NCBI GenBank assembly: GCA_037893225.1
Contig: JAZGUH010000279.1
Span: 1,984,001 to 2,048,000 of the forward strand
Direction of reading: 5' to 3'
Length of the DNA stretch: 64,000 nucleotides
From: Hippasteria phrygiana
Lineage: Eukaryota > Echinodermata > Asteroidea > Valvatida > Goniasteridae
Within the stretch, counting starts at the first letter, position 1, and each line of letters starts with the position of its first letter. The notes below the pieces were generated by a model. That model saw only the letters and a program-made list of their open reading frames with translations. It searched no databases and was not told where the DNA came from. Position numbers and translations under genes: made by a program. Shown in pieces: positions 22,998 through 37,833 of this stretch.

Positions 22998-24623
22998 ATT
23001 GCAACATGTAGCGCCAGATCTAAGTTATCCATACATGTCAAAATTACTGAATTTGGTTGATATTTCATGCAATTATGAATGAGTAAAGCAAGTCCATACC
23101 CCAGGGAATTTGACATGCATGGAGCAATAAATAGCAGGTAATATGCACACAGATGGTGGCCGGAAAGAAAATACACATTGCGAGGTTTGAATTTTCTCCA
23201 AAAGTTTTAACTCTAGGAAGCCGCCGATGATTGCAACATGTAGCGCCAGATCTAAGCTATCCATACATGTCAAAAATTACTGCATTTGGTTGATATTTCA
23301 TGCAATTATGAATGAGTAAAGCAAGTCCATACCCCAGTGAATTTGACATGCATGGAGCAATAAATAGACGGTAATATGAACACAGATGGTGGCCGGAAAG
23401 AAAATACACATTGCGAGGTTTGAATGTTCTCCACAAGTTTTAACTCTAAGAAGCCGCCGATGATTGCAACATGTAGCTCCTGATCTAAGCTATCCATACA
23501 TGTCAAAATTACTGCATTTTGTTGATATTTCATGCAATTATGAATGAGTAAAGCAAGTCCATACCCCAGGGAATTTGACATGCATGGAGCAATAAATAGA
23601 CGATAATATGCACACAGATGGTGGCCGGAAAGAAAATAAACATTGCGAGGTTTGAATTTTCTCCGCAAGTTTTAACTCTAAGAAGCCGCCGATGATTGCA
23701 ACATGTACCGCCAGATCTAAGCTATCCATACATGTCAAAATTGCTGCATTTTTTTGATATTTCATGCAATGATGAATAAGTAAAGCAAGTCCATACCCCA
23801 GGGAATTTGACATGCATGGAGCAATAATTAGAAGGTAATATGCACACAGATGGTGGCCGGGAAGAAAATAAACATTGCAAGGTTTGAATTTTCTCCGCAA
23901 GTTTTAACTCTAAGAAGCCGCCGATGATTGCAACATGTAGCGCCAGATCTAAGCTACCCATACATGTCAAAATTACTGCATTTGGTTGATATTTCATGCA
24001 ATTATGAATGAGTAAAGCAAGTCCATACCCCAGGGAATTTGACAGGCATGGAGCAATAAATAGAAGGTAATATGTACACAAATGTTGGCCGGGGTAGAAA
24101 ATAAACTTTGGAAGGTTTGATTTTTCTCCACAAGTTTTAACTCTAGGAAGCCGCCGATGATTGCAACATGTAGCGCCTGATCTAAGCTATCCATACATGT
24201 CAAAATTACTGAATTTGGTTGATATTTCATGCAATTATGAATGAGTAAAGCAAGTCCATACCCCAGGGAATTTGACATGCATGGAGCAATAAATAGACGG
24301 TAATATGCACACAGATGGTGGCCGGAAAGAAAATAAACAATACGAGGTTTGAATTTTCTCCACAAGTTTTAACTCTAAGAAGCCGCCGATGATTGCAACA
24401 TGTACCGCCAGATCTAAGCTATCCATACATGTCAAAATTACTGCATTTTGTTGATATTTCATGCAATTATGAATGAGTAAAGCAAGTCCATACCCCAGGG
24501 AATTTGACATGCATGGAGCAATAAATAGACGGTAATATGTACACAGATGGTGGCCGGGAAGAAAATAAACTTTGGAAGATTTGATTTTTCTCCACAAGTT
24601 TTAACTCTAGGAAGCCGCCGATG
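22998..24623. repeat. Canonical 7-mer HOR, second intact copy (1,626 bp)
   Basis: The order is 1-2-3-4-5-6-7 with class 1 resuming at 24624. Private features are AATAGCAGGTAATATG in class 1 (near 23134), a class 2 that carries the 3'-type GAATGTTCTCCACAAG, and a class 5 with CATGTCAAAATT instead of CATGTAAAAATT (near 23967). Confidence 0.82.
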
Positions 24624-25784
24624 ATTGCAACATGTAGCGCCAGATCTAAGTTATCCATACATGTCAAAATTACTGAATTTGGTTGATATTTCATGCAATT
24701 ATGAATGAGTAAAGCAAGTCCATACCCCAGGGAATTTGACATGCATGGAGCAATAAATAGAAGGTAATATGCACACAGATGGTGGCCGGAAAGAAAATAC
24801 ACATTGCGAGGTTTGAATTTTCTCCAAAAGTTTTAACTCTAGGAAGCCGCCGATGATTGCAACATGTAGCGCCAGATCTAAGCTATCCATACTTGTCAAA
24901 AATTACTGCATTTGGTTGATATTTCATGCAATTATGAATGAGTAAAGCAAGTCCATACCTCAGTGAATTTGACATGCATGGAGCAATAAATAGACGGTAA
25001 TATGCACACAGATGGTGGCCGGAAAGAAAATAAACATTGCGAGGTTTGAATGTTCTCCACAAGTTTTAACTCTAAGAAGCCGCCGATGATTGCAACATGT
25101 ACCGCCAGATCTAAGCTATCCATACATGTCAAAATTACTGCATTTTGTTGATATTTCATGCAATTATGAATGAGTAAAGCAAGTCCATACCCCAGGGAAT
25201 TTGACATGCATGGAGCAATAAATAGACGGTAATGTGTACACAGATGGTGGCCGGGAAGAAAATAAACTTTGGAAGATTTGATTTTTCTCCACAAGTTTTA
25301 ACTCTAGGAAGCCGCCGATGATTGCAACATGTAGCGCCTGATCTAAGCTATCCATACATGTCAAAATTACTGAATTTGGTTGATATTTCATGCAATTATG
25401 AATGAGTAAAGCAAGTCCATACCCCAGGGAATTTGACATGCATGGAGCAATAAATAGACGGTAATATGCACACAGATGGTGGCCGGGAAGAAAATAAACA
25501 ATGCGAGGTTTGAATTTTCTCCACAAGTTTTAACTCTAAGAAGCCGCCGATGATTGCAACATGTACCGCCAGATCTAAGCTATCCATACATGTCAAAATT
25601 ACTGCATTTTGTTGATATTTCATGCAATTATGAATGAGTAAAGCAAGTCCATACCCCAGGGAATTTGACATGCATGGAGCAATAAATATACGGTAATATG
25701 TACACAGATGGTGGCCGGGAAGAAAATAAACTTTGGAAGATTTGATTTTTCTCCACAAGTTTTAACTCTAGGAAGCCGCCGATG
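24624..25784. repeat. 5-monomer unit 1, 2/3', 7', 6, 7 (1,161 bp)
   Basis: The second monomer begins as class 2 (five-A run, CTCAGTGAA) and ends as 3' (GAATGTTCTCC). A private T in CATACTTGTC near 24893 is shared with copies near 40.2, 43.2 and 44.4 kb. The same five classes, in rotated order, form the tandem pair at 42468-44847, so this looks like the same variant seen as a single copy. Confidence 0.77.
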
Positions 25785-27410
25785 ATTGCAACATGTAGCG
25801 CCAGATCTAAGTTATCCATACATGTCAAAATTAGTGAATTTGGTTGATATTTCATGCAATTATGAATGAGTAAAGCAAGTCCATACCCCAGGGAATTTGA
25901 CATGCATGGAGCAATAAATAGAAGGTAATATGCACACAGATGGTGGCCGGAAAGAAAATACACATTGCGAGGTTTGAATTTTCTCCAAAAGTTTTAACTC
26001 TAGGAAGCCGCCGATGATTGCAACATGTAGCGCCAGATCTAAGCTATCCATACATGTCAAAAATTACTGCATTTGGTTGATATTTCATGCAATTATGAAT
26101 GAGTAAAGCAAGTCCATACCCCAGTGAATTTGACATGCATGGAGCAATAAATAGACGGTAATATGAACACAGATGGTGGCCGGAAAGAAAATACACATTG
26201 CGAGGTTTGAATTTTCTCCAGAAGTTTTAACTCTAAGAAGCCGCCGATGATTGCAACATGTAGCTCCTGATCTAAGCTATCCATACATGTCAAAATTACT
26301 GCATTTTGTTGATATTTCATGCAATTATGAATGAGTAAAGCAAGTCCATACCCCAGGGAATTTGACATGCATGGAGCAATAAATAGACGATAATATGCAC
26401 ACAGATGGTGGCCGGAAAGAAAATAAACATTGCGAGGTTTGAATTTTCTCCGCAAGTTTTAACTCTAAGAAGCCGCCGATGATTGCAACATGTACCGCCA
26501 GATCTAAGCTATCCATACATGTCAAAATTGCTGCATTTTTTTGATATTTCATGCAATGATGAATAAGTAAAGCAAGTCCATACCCCAGGGAATTTGACAT
26601 GCATGGAGCAATAATTAGAAGGTAATATGCACACAGATGGTGGCCGGGAAGAAAATAAACATTGCAAGGTTTGAATTTTCTCCGCAAGTTTTAACTCTAA
26701 GAAGCCGCCGATGATTGCAACATGTAGCGCCAGATCTAAGCTACCCATACATGTAAAAATTACTGCATTTTGTTGATATTTCATGCAATTATGAATGAGT
26801 AAAGCAAGTCCATACCCCAGGGAATTTGACAGGCATGGGGCAATAAATAGAAGGTAATATGTACACAAATGTTGGCCGGGGTAGAAAATAAACTTTGGAA
26901 GGTTTGATTTTTCTCCACAAGTTTTAACTCTAGGAAGCCGCCGATGATTGCAACATGTAGCGCCTGATCTAAGCTATCCATACATGTCAAAATTACTGAA
27001 TTTGGTTGATATTTCATGCAATTATGAATGAGTAAAGCAAGTCCATACCCCAGGGAATTTGACATGCATGGAGCAATAAATAGACGGTAATATGCACACA
27101 GATGGTGGCCGGAAAGAAAATAAACAATACGAGGTTTGAATTTTCTCCACAAGTTTTAACTCTAAGAAGCCGCCGATGATTGCAACATGTACCGCCAGAT
27201 CTAAGCTATCCATACATGTCAAAATTACTGCATTTTGTTGATATTTCATGCAATTATGAATGAGTAAAGCAAGTCCATACCCCAGGGAATTTGACATGCA
27301 TGGAGCAATAAATAGACGGTAATATGTACACAGATGGTGGCCGGGAAGAAAATAAACTTTGGAAGATTTGATTTTTCTCCACAAGTTTTAACTCTAGGAA
27401 GCCGCCGATG
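25785..27410. repeat. Canonical 7-mer HOR, third intact copy (1,626 bp)
   Basis: The order is 1-2-3-4-5-6-7, with class 1 resuming at 27411. It lies exactly 21,605 bp (93 monomers) from 4180-5805 and keeps the rare AATTAGTGAATTTGG form of class 1 found otherwise only in 1-4.4 kb. The surrounding match extends over 25277-27611. The class 5 monomer has GGGGCAATAAATAG near 26837 and leads into the 13-mer family. Confidence 0.85.
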
Positions 27411-29615
27411 ATTGCAACATGTAGCGCCAGATCTAAGTTATCCATACATGTCAAAATTACTGAATTTGGTTGATATTTCATGCAATTATGAATGAGTAAA
27501 GCAAGTCCATACCCCAGGGAATTTGACATGCATGGAGCAATAAATAGAAGGTAATATGCACACAGATGGTGGCCGGAAAGAAAATACACATTGCGAGGTT
27601 TGAATTTTCTCCAGAAGTTTTAACTCTAGGAAGCCGCCGATGATTGCAACATGTAGCTCCTGATCTAAGCTATCCATACATGTCAAAATTACTGCATTTT
27701 GTTGATATTTCATGCAATTATGAATGAGTAAAGCAAGTCCATACCCCAGGGAATTTGACATGCATGGAGCAATAAATAGACGGTAATATGCACACAGATG
27801 GTGGCCGGAAAGAAAATAAACATTGCGAGGTTTGAATGTTCTCCACAAGTTTTAACTCTAAGAAGCCGCCGATGATTGCAACATGTACCGCCAGATCTAA
27901 GCTATCCATACATGTCAAAATTACTGCATTTTGTTGATATTTCATGCAATTATGAATGAGTAAAGCAAGTCCATACCCCAGGGAATTTGACATGCATGGA
28001 GCAATAAATAGACGATAATATGCACACAGATGGTGGCCGGAAAGAAAATAAACATTGCGAGGTTTGAATTTTCTCCGCAAGTTTTAACTCTAAGAAGCCG
28101 CCGATGATTGCAACATGTACCGCCAGATCTAAGCTATCCATACATGTCAAAATTGCTGCATTTTTTTGATATTTCATGCAATGATGAATAAGTAAAGCAA
28201 GTCCATACCCCAGGGAATTTGACATGCATGGAGCAATAATTAGAAGGTAATATGCACACAGATGGTGGCCGGGAAGAAAATAAACATTGCAAGGTTTGAA
28301 TTTTCTCCGCAAGTTTTAACTCTAAGAAGCCGCCGATGATTGCAACATGTAGCGCCAGATCTAAGCTACCCATACATGTAAAAATTACTGCATTTTGTTG
28401 ATATTTCATGCAATTATGAATGAGTAAAGCAAGTCCATACCCCAGGGAATTTGACATGCATGGAGCAATAAATAGACGGTAATATGTACACAGATGGTGG
28501 CCGGGAAGAAAATAAACTTTGGAAGATTTGATTTTTCTCCACAAGTTTTAACTCTAGGAAGCCGCCGATGATTGCAACATGTAGCGCCAGATCTAAGTTA
28601 TCCATACATGTCAAAATTACTGAATTTGGTTGATATTTCATGCAATTATGAATGAGTAAAGCAAGTCCATACCCCAGGGAATTTGACATGCATGGAGCAA
28701 TAAATAGAAGGTAATATGCACACAGATGGTGGCCGGAAAGAAAATACACATTGCGAGGTTTGAATTTTCTCCAGAAGTTTTAACTCTAGGAAGCCGCCGA
28801 TGATTGCAACATGTAGCTCCTGATCTAAGCTATCCATACATGTCAAAATTACTGCATTTTGTTGATATTTCATGCAATTATGAATGAGTAAAGCAAGTCC
28901 ATACCCCAGGGAATTTGACATGCATGGAGCAATAAATAGACGGTAATATGCACACAGATGGTGGCCGGAAAGAAAATAAACATTGCGAGGTTTGAATGTT
29001 CTCCACAAGTTTTAACTCTAAGAAGCCGCCGATGATTGCAACATGTACCGCCAGATCTAAGCTATCCATACATGTCAAAATTACTGCATTTTGTTGATAT
29101 TTCATGCAATTATGAATGAGTAAAGCAAGTCCATACCCCAGGGAATTTGACATGCATGGAGCAATAAATAGACGATAATATGCACACAGATGGTGGCCGG
29201 AAAGAAAATAAACATTGCGAGGTTTGAATTTTCTCCACAAGTTTTAACTCTAAGAAGCCGCCGATGATTGCAACATGTACCGCCAGATCTAAGCTATCCA
29301 TACATGTCAAAATTGCTGCATTTTTTTGATATTTCATGCAATGATGAATAAGTAAAGCAAGTCCATACCCCAGGGAATTTGACATGCATGGAGCAATAAT
29401 TAGAAGGTAATATGCACACAGATGGTGGCCGGGAAGAAAATAAACATTGCAAGGTTTGAATTTTCTCCGCAAGTTTTAACTCTAAGAAGCCGCCGATGAT
29501 TGCAACATGTAGCGCCAGATCTAAGCTACCCATACATGTAAAAATTACTGCATTTTGTTGATATTTCATGCAATTATGAATGAGTAAAGCAAGTCCATAC
29601 CCCAGGGAATTTGAC
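27222..29615. repeat. 5-monomer tandem duplication (1,160-bp unit, two copies)
   Basis: 27222-28455 matches 28382-29615 at a 1,160-bp offset: class 7, 1 (CCAGAAG ending), 3', 3, 4. The left edge is a class 5/7 hybrid at 28339-28570 (TACCCATACATGTA start, then GACGGTAATATGTACACAG). One difference is CTCCGCAAG versus CTCCACAAG near 28076/29236. The second copy is also the start of the first 13-mer unit. Confidence 0.8.
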
Positions 29616-32600
29616 AGGCATGGGGCAATAAATAGAAGGTAATATGTACACAAATGTTGGCCGGGGTAGAAAATAAACTTTGGAAGGTTTGATTTTTCTC
29701 CACAAGTTTTAACTCTAGGAAGCCGCCGATGATTGCAACATGTAGCGCCTGATCTAAGCTATCCATACATGTCAAAATTACTGAATTTGGTTGATATTTC
29801 ATGCAATTATGAATGAGTAAAGCAAGTCCATACCCCAGGGAATTTGACATGCATGGAGCAATAAATAGACGGTAATATGCACACAGATGGTGGCCGGAAA
29901 GAAAATAAACAATACGAGGTTTGAATTTTCTCCACAAGTTTTAACTCTAAGAAGCCGCCGATGATTGCAACATGTACCGCCAGATCTAAGCTATCCATAC
30001 ATGTCAAAATTACTGCATTTTGTTGATATTTCATGCAATTATGAATGAGTAAAGCAAGTCCATACCCCAGGGAATTTGACATGCATGGAGCAATAAATAG
30101 ACGGTAATATGTACACAGATGGTGGCCGGGAAGAAAATAAACTTTGGAAGATTTGATTTTTCTCCACAAGTTTTAACTCTAGGAAGCCGCCGATGATTGC
30201 AACATGTAGCGCCAGATCTAAGTTATCCATACATGTCAAAATTACTGAATTTGGTTGATATTTCATGCAATTATGAATGAGTAAAGCAAGTCCATACCCC
30301 AGGGAATTTGACATGCATGGAGCAATAAATAGAAGGTAATATGCACACAGATGGTGGCCGGAAAGAAAATACACATTGCGAGGTTTGAATTTTCTCCAGA
30401 AGTTTTAACTCTAGGAAGCCGCCGATGATTGCAACATGTAGCTCCTGATCTAAGCTATCCATACATGTCAAAATTACTGCATTTTGTTGATATTTCATGC
30501 AATTATGAATGAGTAAAGCAAGTCCATACCCCAGGGAATTTGACATGCATGGAGCAATAAATAGACGGTAATATGCACACAGATGGTGGCCGGAAAGAAA
30601 ATAAACATTGCGAGGTTTGAATGTTCTCCACAAGTTTTAACTCTAAGAAGCCGCCGATGATTGCAACATGTACCGCCAGATCTAAGCTATCCATACATGT
30701 CAAAATTACTGCATTTTGTTGATATTTCATGCAATTATGAATGAGTAAAGCAAGTCCATACCCCAGGGAATTTGACATGCATGGAGCAATAAATAGACGG
30801 TAATGTGTACACAGATGGTGGCCGGGAAGAAAATAAACTTTGGAGGATTTGATTTTTCTCCACAAGTTTTAACTCTAGGAAGCCGCCGATGATTGCAACA
30901 TGTAGCGCCAGATCTAAGTTATCCATACATGTCAAAATTACTGAATTTGGTTGATATTTCATGCAATTATGAATGAGTAAAGCAAGTCCATACCCCAGGG
31001 AATTTGACATGCATGGAGCAATAAATAGAAGGTAATATGCACACAGATGGTGGCCGGAAAGAAAATACACATTGCGAGGTTTGAATTTTCTCCAAAAGTT
31101 TTAACTCTAGGAAGCCGCCGATGATTGCAACATGTAGCGCCAGATCTAAGCTATCCATACATGTCAAAAATTACTGCATTTGGTTGATATTTCATGCAAT
31201 TATGAATGAGTAAAGCAAGTCCATACCCCAGGGAATTTGAAAGGCATGGAGCAATAAATAGAAGGTAATATGTACACAGATGTTGGCCGGGGTAGAAAAT
31301 AAACTTTGGAAGGTTTGATTTTTCTCCACAAGTTTTAACTCTAGGAAGCCGCCGATGATTGCAACATGTAGCGCCAGATCTAAGCTATCCATACATGTCA
31401 AAAATTACTGCATTTTGTTGATATTTCATGCAATGATGAATAAGTAAAGCAAGTCCATACCCCAGGGAATTTGACATGCATGGAGCAATAATTAGAAGGT
31501 AATATGCACACAGATGGTGGCCGGGAAGAAAATAAACATTGCAAGGTTTGAATTTTCTCCGCAAGTTTTAACTCTAAGAAGCCGCCGATGATTGCAACAT
31601 GTAGCGCCAGATCTAAGCTACCCATACATGTCAAAATTACTGCATTTTGTTGATATTTCATGCAATTATGAATGAGTAAAGCAAGTCCATACCCCAGGGA
31701 ATTTGACAGGCATGGAGCAATAAATAGAAGGTAATATGCACACAGATGTTGGCCGGAAAGAAAATAAACATTGCGAGGTTTGAATTTTCTCCAGAAGTTT
31801 TAACTCTAGGAAGCCGCCGATGATTGCAACATGTAGCTCCTGATCTAAGCTATCCATACATGTCAAAATTACTGCATTTTGTTGATATTTCATGCAATTA
31901 TGAATGAGTAAAGCAAGTCCATACCCCAGGGAATTTGACATGCATGGAGCAATAAATAGACGGTAATATGCACACAGATGGTGGCCGGAAAGAAAATAAA
32001 CATTGCGAGGTTTGAATGTTCTCCACAAGTTTTAACTCTAAGAAGCCGCCGATGATTGCAACATGTACCGCCAGATCTAAGCTATCCATACATGTCAAAA
32101 TTACTGCATTTTGTTGATATTTCATGCAATTATGAATGAGTAAAGCAAGTCCATACCCCAGGGAATTTGACATGCATGGAGCAATAAATAGACGATAATA
32201 TGCACACAGATGGTGGCCGGAAAGAAAATAAACATTGCGAGGTTTGAATTTTCTCCACAAGTTTTAACTCTAAGAAGCCGCCGATGATTGCAACATGTAC
32301 CGCCAGATCTAAGCTATCCATACATGTCAAAATTGCTGCATTTTTTTGATATTTCATGCAATGATGAATAAGTAAAGCAAGTCCATACCCCAGGGAATTT
32401 GACATGCATGGAGCAATAATTAGAAGGTAATATGCACACAGATGGTGGCCGGGAAGAAAATAAACATTGCAAGGTTTGAATTTTCTCCGCAAGTTTTAAC
32501 TCTAAGAAGCCGCCGATGATTGCAACATGTAGCGCCAGATCTAAGCTACCCATACATGTAAAAATTACTGCATTTTGTTGATATTTCATGCAATTATGAA

Positions 32601-35600
32601 TGAGTAAAGCAAGTCCATACCCCAGGGAATTTGACAGGCATGGGGCAATAAATAGAAGGTAATATGTACACAAATGTTGGCCGGGGTAGAAAATAAACTT
32701 TGGAAGGTTTGATTTTTCTCCACAAGTTTTAACTCTAGGAAGCCGCCGATGATTGCAACATGTAGCGCCTGATCTAAGCTATCCATACATGTCAAAATTA
32801 CTGAATTTGGTTGATATTTCATGCAATTATGAATGAGTAAAGCAAGTCCATACCCCAGGGAATTTGACATGCATGGAGCAATAAATAGACGGTAATATGC
32901 ACACAGATGGTGGCCGGAAAGAAAATAAACAATACGAGGTTTGAATTTTCTCCACAAGTTTTAACTCTAAGAAGCCGCCGATGATTGCAACATGTACCGC
33001 CAGATCTAAGCTATCCATACATGTCAAAATTACTGCATTTTGTTGATATTTCATGCAATTATGAATGAGTAAAGCAAGTCCATACCCCAGGGAATTTGAC
33101 ATGCATGGAGCAATAAATAGACGGTAATATGTACACAGATGGTGGCCGGGAAGAAAATAAACTTTGGAAGATTTGATTTTTCTCCACAAGTTTTAACTCT
33201 AGGAAGCCGCCGATGATTGCAACATGTAGCGCCAGATCTAAGTTATCCATACATGTCAAAATTACTGAATTTGGTTGATATTTCATGCAATTATGAATGA
33301 GTAAAGCAAGTCCATACCCCAGGGAATTTGACATGCATGGAGCAATAAATAGAAGGTAATATGCACACAGATGGTGGCCGGAAAGAAAATACACATTGCG
33401 AGGTTTGAATTTTCTCCAGAAGTTTTAACTCTAGGAAGCCGCCGATGATTGCAACATGTAGCTCCTGATCTAAGCTATCCATACATGTCAAAATTACTGC
33501 ATTTTGTTGATATTTCATGCAATTATGAATGAGTAAAGCAAGTCCATACCCCAGGGAATTTGACATGCATGGAGCAATAAATAGACGGTAATATGCACAC
33601 AGATGGTGGCCGGAAAGAAAATAAACATTGCGAGGTTTGAATGTTCTCCACAAGTTTTAACTCTAAGAAGCCGCCGATGATTGCAACATGTACCGCCAGA
33701 TCTAAGCTATCCATACATGTCAAAATTACTGCATTTTGTTGATATTTCATGCAATTATGAATGAGTAAAGCAAGTCCATACCCCAGGGAATTTGACATGC
33801 ATGGAGCAATAAATAGACGGTAATGTGTACACAGATGGTGGCCGGGAAGAAAATAAACTTTGGAGGATTTGATTTTTCTCCACAAGTTTTAACTCTAGGA
33901 AGCCGCCGATGATTGCAACATGTAGCGCCAGATCTAAGTTATCCATACATGTCAAAATTACTGAATTTGGTTGATATTTCATGCAATTATGAATGAGTAA
34001 AGCAAGTCCATACCCCAGGGAATTTGACATGCATGGAGCAATAAATAGAAGGTAATATGCACACAGATGGTGGCCGGAAAGAAAATACACATTGCGAGGT
34101 TTGAATTTTCTCCAAAAGTTTTAACTCTAGGAAGCCGCCGATGATTGCAACATGTAGCGCCAGATCTAAGCTATCCATACATGTCAAAAATTACTGCATT
34201 TGGTTGATATTTCATGCAATTATGAATGAGTAAAGCAAGTCCATACCCCAGGGAATTTGAAAGGCATGGAGCAATAAATAGAAGGTAATATGTACACAGA
34301 TGTTGGCCGGGGTAGAAAATAAACTTTGGAAGGTTTGATTTTTCTCCACAAGTTTTAACTCTAGGAAGCCGCCGATGATTGCAACATGTAGCGCCAGATC
34401 TAAGCTATCCATACATGTCAAAAATTACTGCATTTTGTTGATATTTCATGCAATGATGAATAAGTAAAGCAAGTCCATACCCCAGGGAATTTGACATGCA
34501 TGGAGCAATAATTAGAAGGTAATATGCACACAGATGGTGGCCGGGAAGAAAATAAACATTGCAAGGTTTGAATTTTCTCCGCAAGTTTTAACTCTAAGAA
34601 GCCGCCGATGATTGCAACATGTAGCGCCAGATCTAAGCTACCCATACATGTCAAAATTACTGCATTTTGTTGATATTTCATGCAATTATGAATGAGTAAA
34701 GCAAGTCCATACCCCAGGGAATTTGACAGGCATGGAGCAATAAATAGAAGGTAATATGCACACAGATGTTGGCCGGAAAGAAAATAAACATTGCGAGGTT
34801 TGAATTTTCTCCAGAAGTTTTAACTCTAGGAAGCCGCCGATGATTGCAACATGTAGCTCCTGATCTAAGCTATCCATACATGTCAAAATTACTGCATTTT
34901 GTTGATATTTCATGCAATTATGAATGAGTAAAGCAAGTCCATACCCCAGGGAATTTGACATGCATGGAGCAATAAATAGACGGTAATATGCACACAGATG
35001 GTGGCCGGAAAGAAAATAAACATTGCGAGGTTTGAATGTTCTCCACAAGTTTTAACTCTAAGAAGCCGCCGATGATTGCAACATGTACCGCCAGATCTAA
35101 GCTATCCATACATGTCAAAATTACTGCATTTTGTTGATATTTCATGCAATTATGAATGAGTAAAGCAAGTCCATACCCCAGGGAATTTGACATGCATGGA
35201 GCAATAAATAGACGATAATATGCACACAGATGGTGGCCGGAAAGAAAATAAACATTGCGAGGTTTGAATTTTCTCCACAAGTTTTAACTCTAAGAAGCCG
35301 CCGATGATTGCAACATGTACCGCCAGATCTAAGCTATCCATACATGTCAAAATTGCTGCATTTTTTTGATATTTCATGCAATGATGAATAAGTAAAGCAA
35401 GTCCATACCCCAGGGAATTTGACATGCATGGAGCAATAATTAGAAGGTAATATGCACACAGATGGTGGCCGGGAAGAAAATAAACATTGCAAGGTTTGAA
35501 TTTTCTCCGCAAGTTTTAACTCTAAGAAGCCGCCGATGATTGCAACATGTAGCGCCAGATCTAAGCTACCCATACATGTAAAAATTACTGCATTTTGTTG

Positions 35601-37833
35601 ATATTTCATGCAATTATGAATGAGTAAAGCAAGTCCATACCCCAGGGAATTTGACAGGCATGGGGCAATAAATAGAAGGTAATATGTACACAAATGTTGG
35701 CCGGGGTAGAAAATAAACTTTGGAAGGTTTGATTTTTCTCCACAAGTTTTAACTCTAGGAAGCCGCCGATGATTGCAACATGTAGCGCCTGATCTAAGCT
35801 ATCCATACATGTCAAAATTACTGAATTTGGTTGATATTTCATGCAATTATGAATGAGTAAAGCAAGTCCATACCCCAGGGAATTTGACATGCATGGAGCA
35901 ATAAATAGACGGTAATATGCACACAGATGGTGGCCGGAAAGAAAATAAACAATACGAGGTTTGAATTTTCTCCACAAGTTTTAACTCTAAGAAGCCGCCG
36001 ATGATTGCAACATGTACCGCCAGATCTAAGCTATCCATACATGTCAAAATTACTGCATTTTGTTGATATTTCATGCAATTATGAATGAGTAAAGCAAGTC
36101 CATACCCCAGGGAATTTGACATGCATGGAGCAATAAATAGACGGTAATATGTACACAGATGGTGGCCGGGAAGAAAATAAACTTTGGAAGATTTGATTTT
36201 TCTCCACAAGTTTTAACTCTAGGAAGCCGCCGATGATTGCAACATGTAGCGCCAGATCTAAGTTATCCATACATGTCAAAATTACTGAATTTGGTTGATA
36301 TTTCATGCAATTATGAATGAGTAAAGCAAGTCCATACCCCAGGGAATTTGACATGCATGGAGCAATAAATAGAAGGTAATATGCACACAGATGGTGGCCG
36401 GAAAGAAAATACACATTGCGAGGTTTGAATTTTCTCCAGAAGTTTTAACTCTAGGAAGCCGCCGATGATTGCAACATGTAGCTCCTGATCTAAGCTATCC
36501 ATACATGTCAAAATTACTGCATTTTGTTGATATTTCATGCAATTATGAATGAGTAAAGCAAGTCCATACCCCAGGGAATTTGACATGCATGGAGCAATAA
36601 ATAGACGGTAATATGCACACAGATGGTGGCCGGAAAGAAAATAAACATTGCGAGGTTTGAATGTTCTCCACAAGTTTTAACTCTAAGAAGCCGCCGATGA
36701 TTGCAACATGTACCGCCAGATCTAAGCTATCCATACATGTCAAAATTACTGCATTTTGTTGATATTTCATGCAATTATGAATGAGTAAAGCAAGTCCATA
36801 CCCCAGGGAATTTGACATGCATGGAGCAATAAATAGACGGTAATGTGTACACAGATGGTGGCCGGGAAGAAAATAAACTTTGGAGGATTTGATTTTTCTC
36901 CACAAGTTTTAACTCTAGGAAGCCGCCGATGATTGCAACATGTAGCGCCAGATCTAAGTTATCCATACATGTCAAAATTACTGAATTTGGTTGATATTTC
37001 ATGCAATTATGAATGAGTAAAGCAAGTCCATACCCCAGGGAATTTGACATGCATGGAGCAATAAATAGAAGGTAATATGCACACAGATGGTGGCCGGAAA
37101 GAAAATACACATTGCGAGGTTTGAATTTTCTCCAAAAGTTTTAACTCTAGGAAGCCGCCGATGATTGCAACATGTAGCGCCAGATCTAAGCTATCCATAC
37201 ATGTCAAAAATTACTGCATTTGGTTGATATTTCATGCAATTATGAATGAGTAAAGCAAGTCCATACCCCAGGGAATTTGAAAGGCATGGAGCAATAAATA
37301 GAAGGTAATATGTACACAGATGTTGGCCGGGGTAGAAAATAAACTTTGGAAGGTTTGATTTTTCTCCACAAGTTTTAACTCTAGGAAGCCGCCGATGATT
37401 GCAACATGTAGCGCCAGATCTAAGCTATCCATACATGTCAAAAATTACTGCATTTTGTTGATATTTCATGCAATGATGAATAAGTAAAGCAAGTCCATAC
37501 CCCAGGGAATTTGACATGCATGGAGCAATAATTAGAAGGTAATATGCACACAGATGGTGGCCGGGAAGAAAATAAACATTGCAAGGTTTGAATTTTCTCC
37601 GCAAGTTTTAACTCTAAGAAGCCGCCGATGATTGCAACATGTAGCGCCAGATCTAAGCTACCCATACATGTCAAAATTACTGCATTTTGTTGATATTTCA
37701 TGCAATTATGAATGAGTAAAGCAAGTCCATACCCCAGGGAATTTGACAGGCATGGAGCAATAAATAGAAGGTAATATGCACACAGATGTTGGCCGGAAAG
37801 AAAATAAACATTGCGAGGTTTGAATTTTCTCCA
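28748..37833. repeat. 13-monomer HOR, three full copies (3,020-bp unit)
   Basis: Copies run 28748-31767, 31768-34787 and 34788-37807, with a further 26 bp before divergence. All three share rare markers: GGCATGGGGCAATAAAT (29631, 32651, 35671), TTTGGAGGATTTG (30841, 33861, 36881) and GAATTTGAAAGGCATGG (about 31239, 34259, 37279). I saw no difference between copies in the segments I compared, and conceptual translations of corresponding frames are the same throughout. The left edge is AATACACATTG versus AATAAACATTG (28747/31767); the right edge is CCAGAAG versus CCACAAG (34814/37834). This is the most homogeneous long HOR in the window and so probably the most recent amplification. Confidence 0.88.

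Noticed and set aside
28748..37833. Transposon or segmental insertion as the cause of the 13-mer repeats
   Set aside because: The units are made entirely of ordinary monomers in phase with the array. There are no terminal repeats, target-site duplications or foreign sequence.
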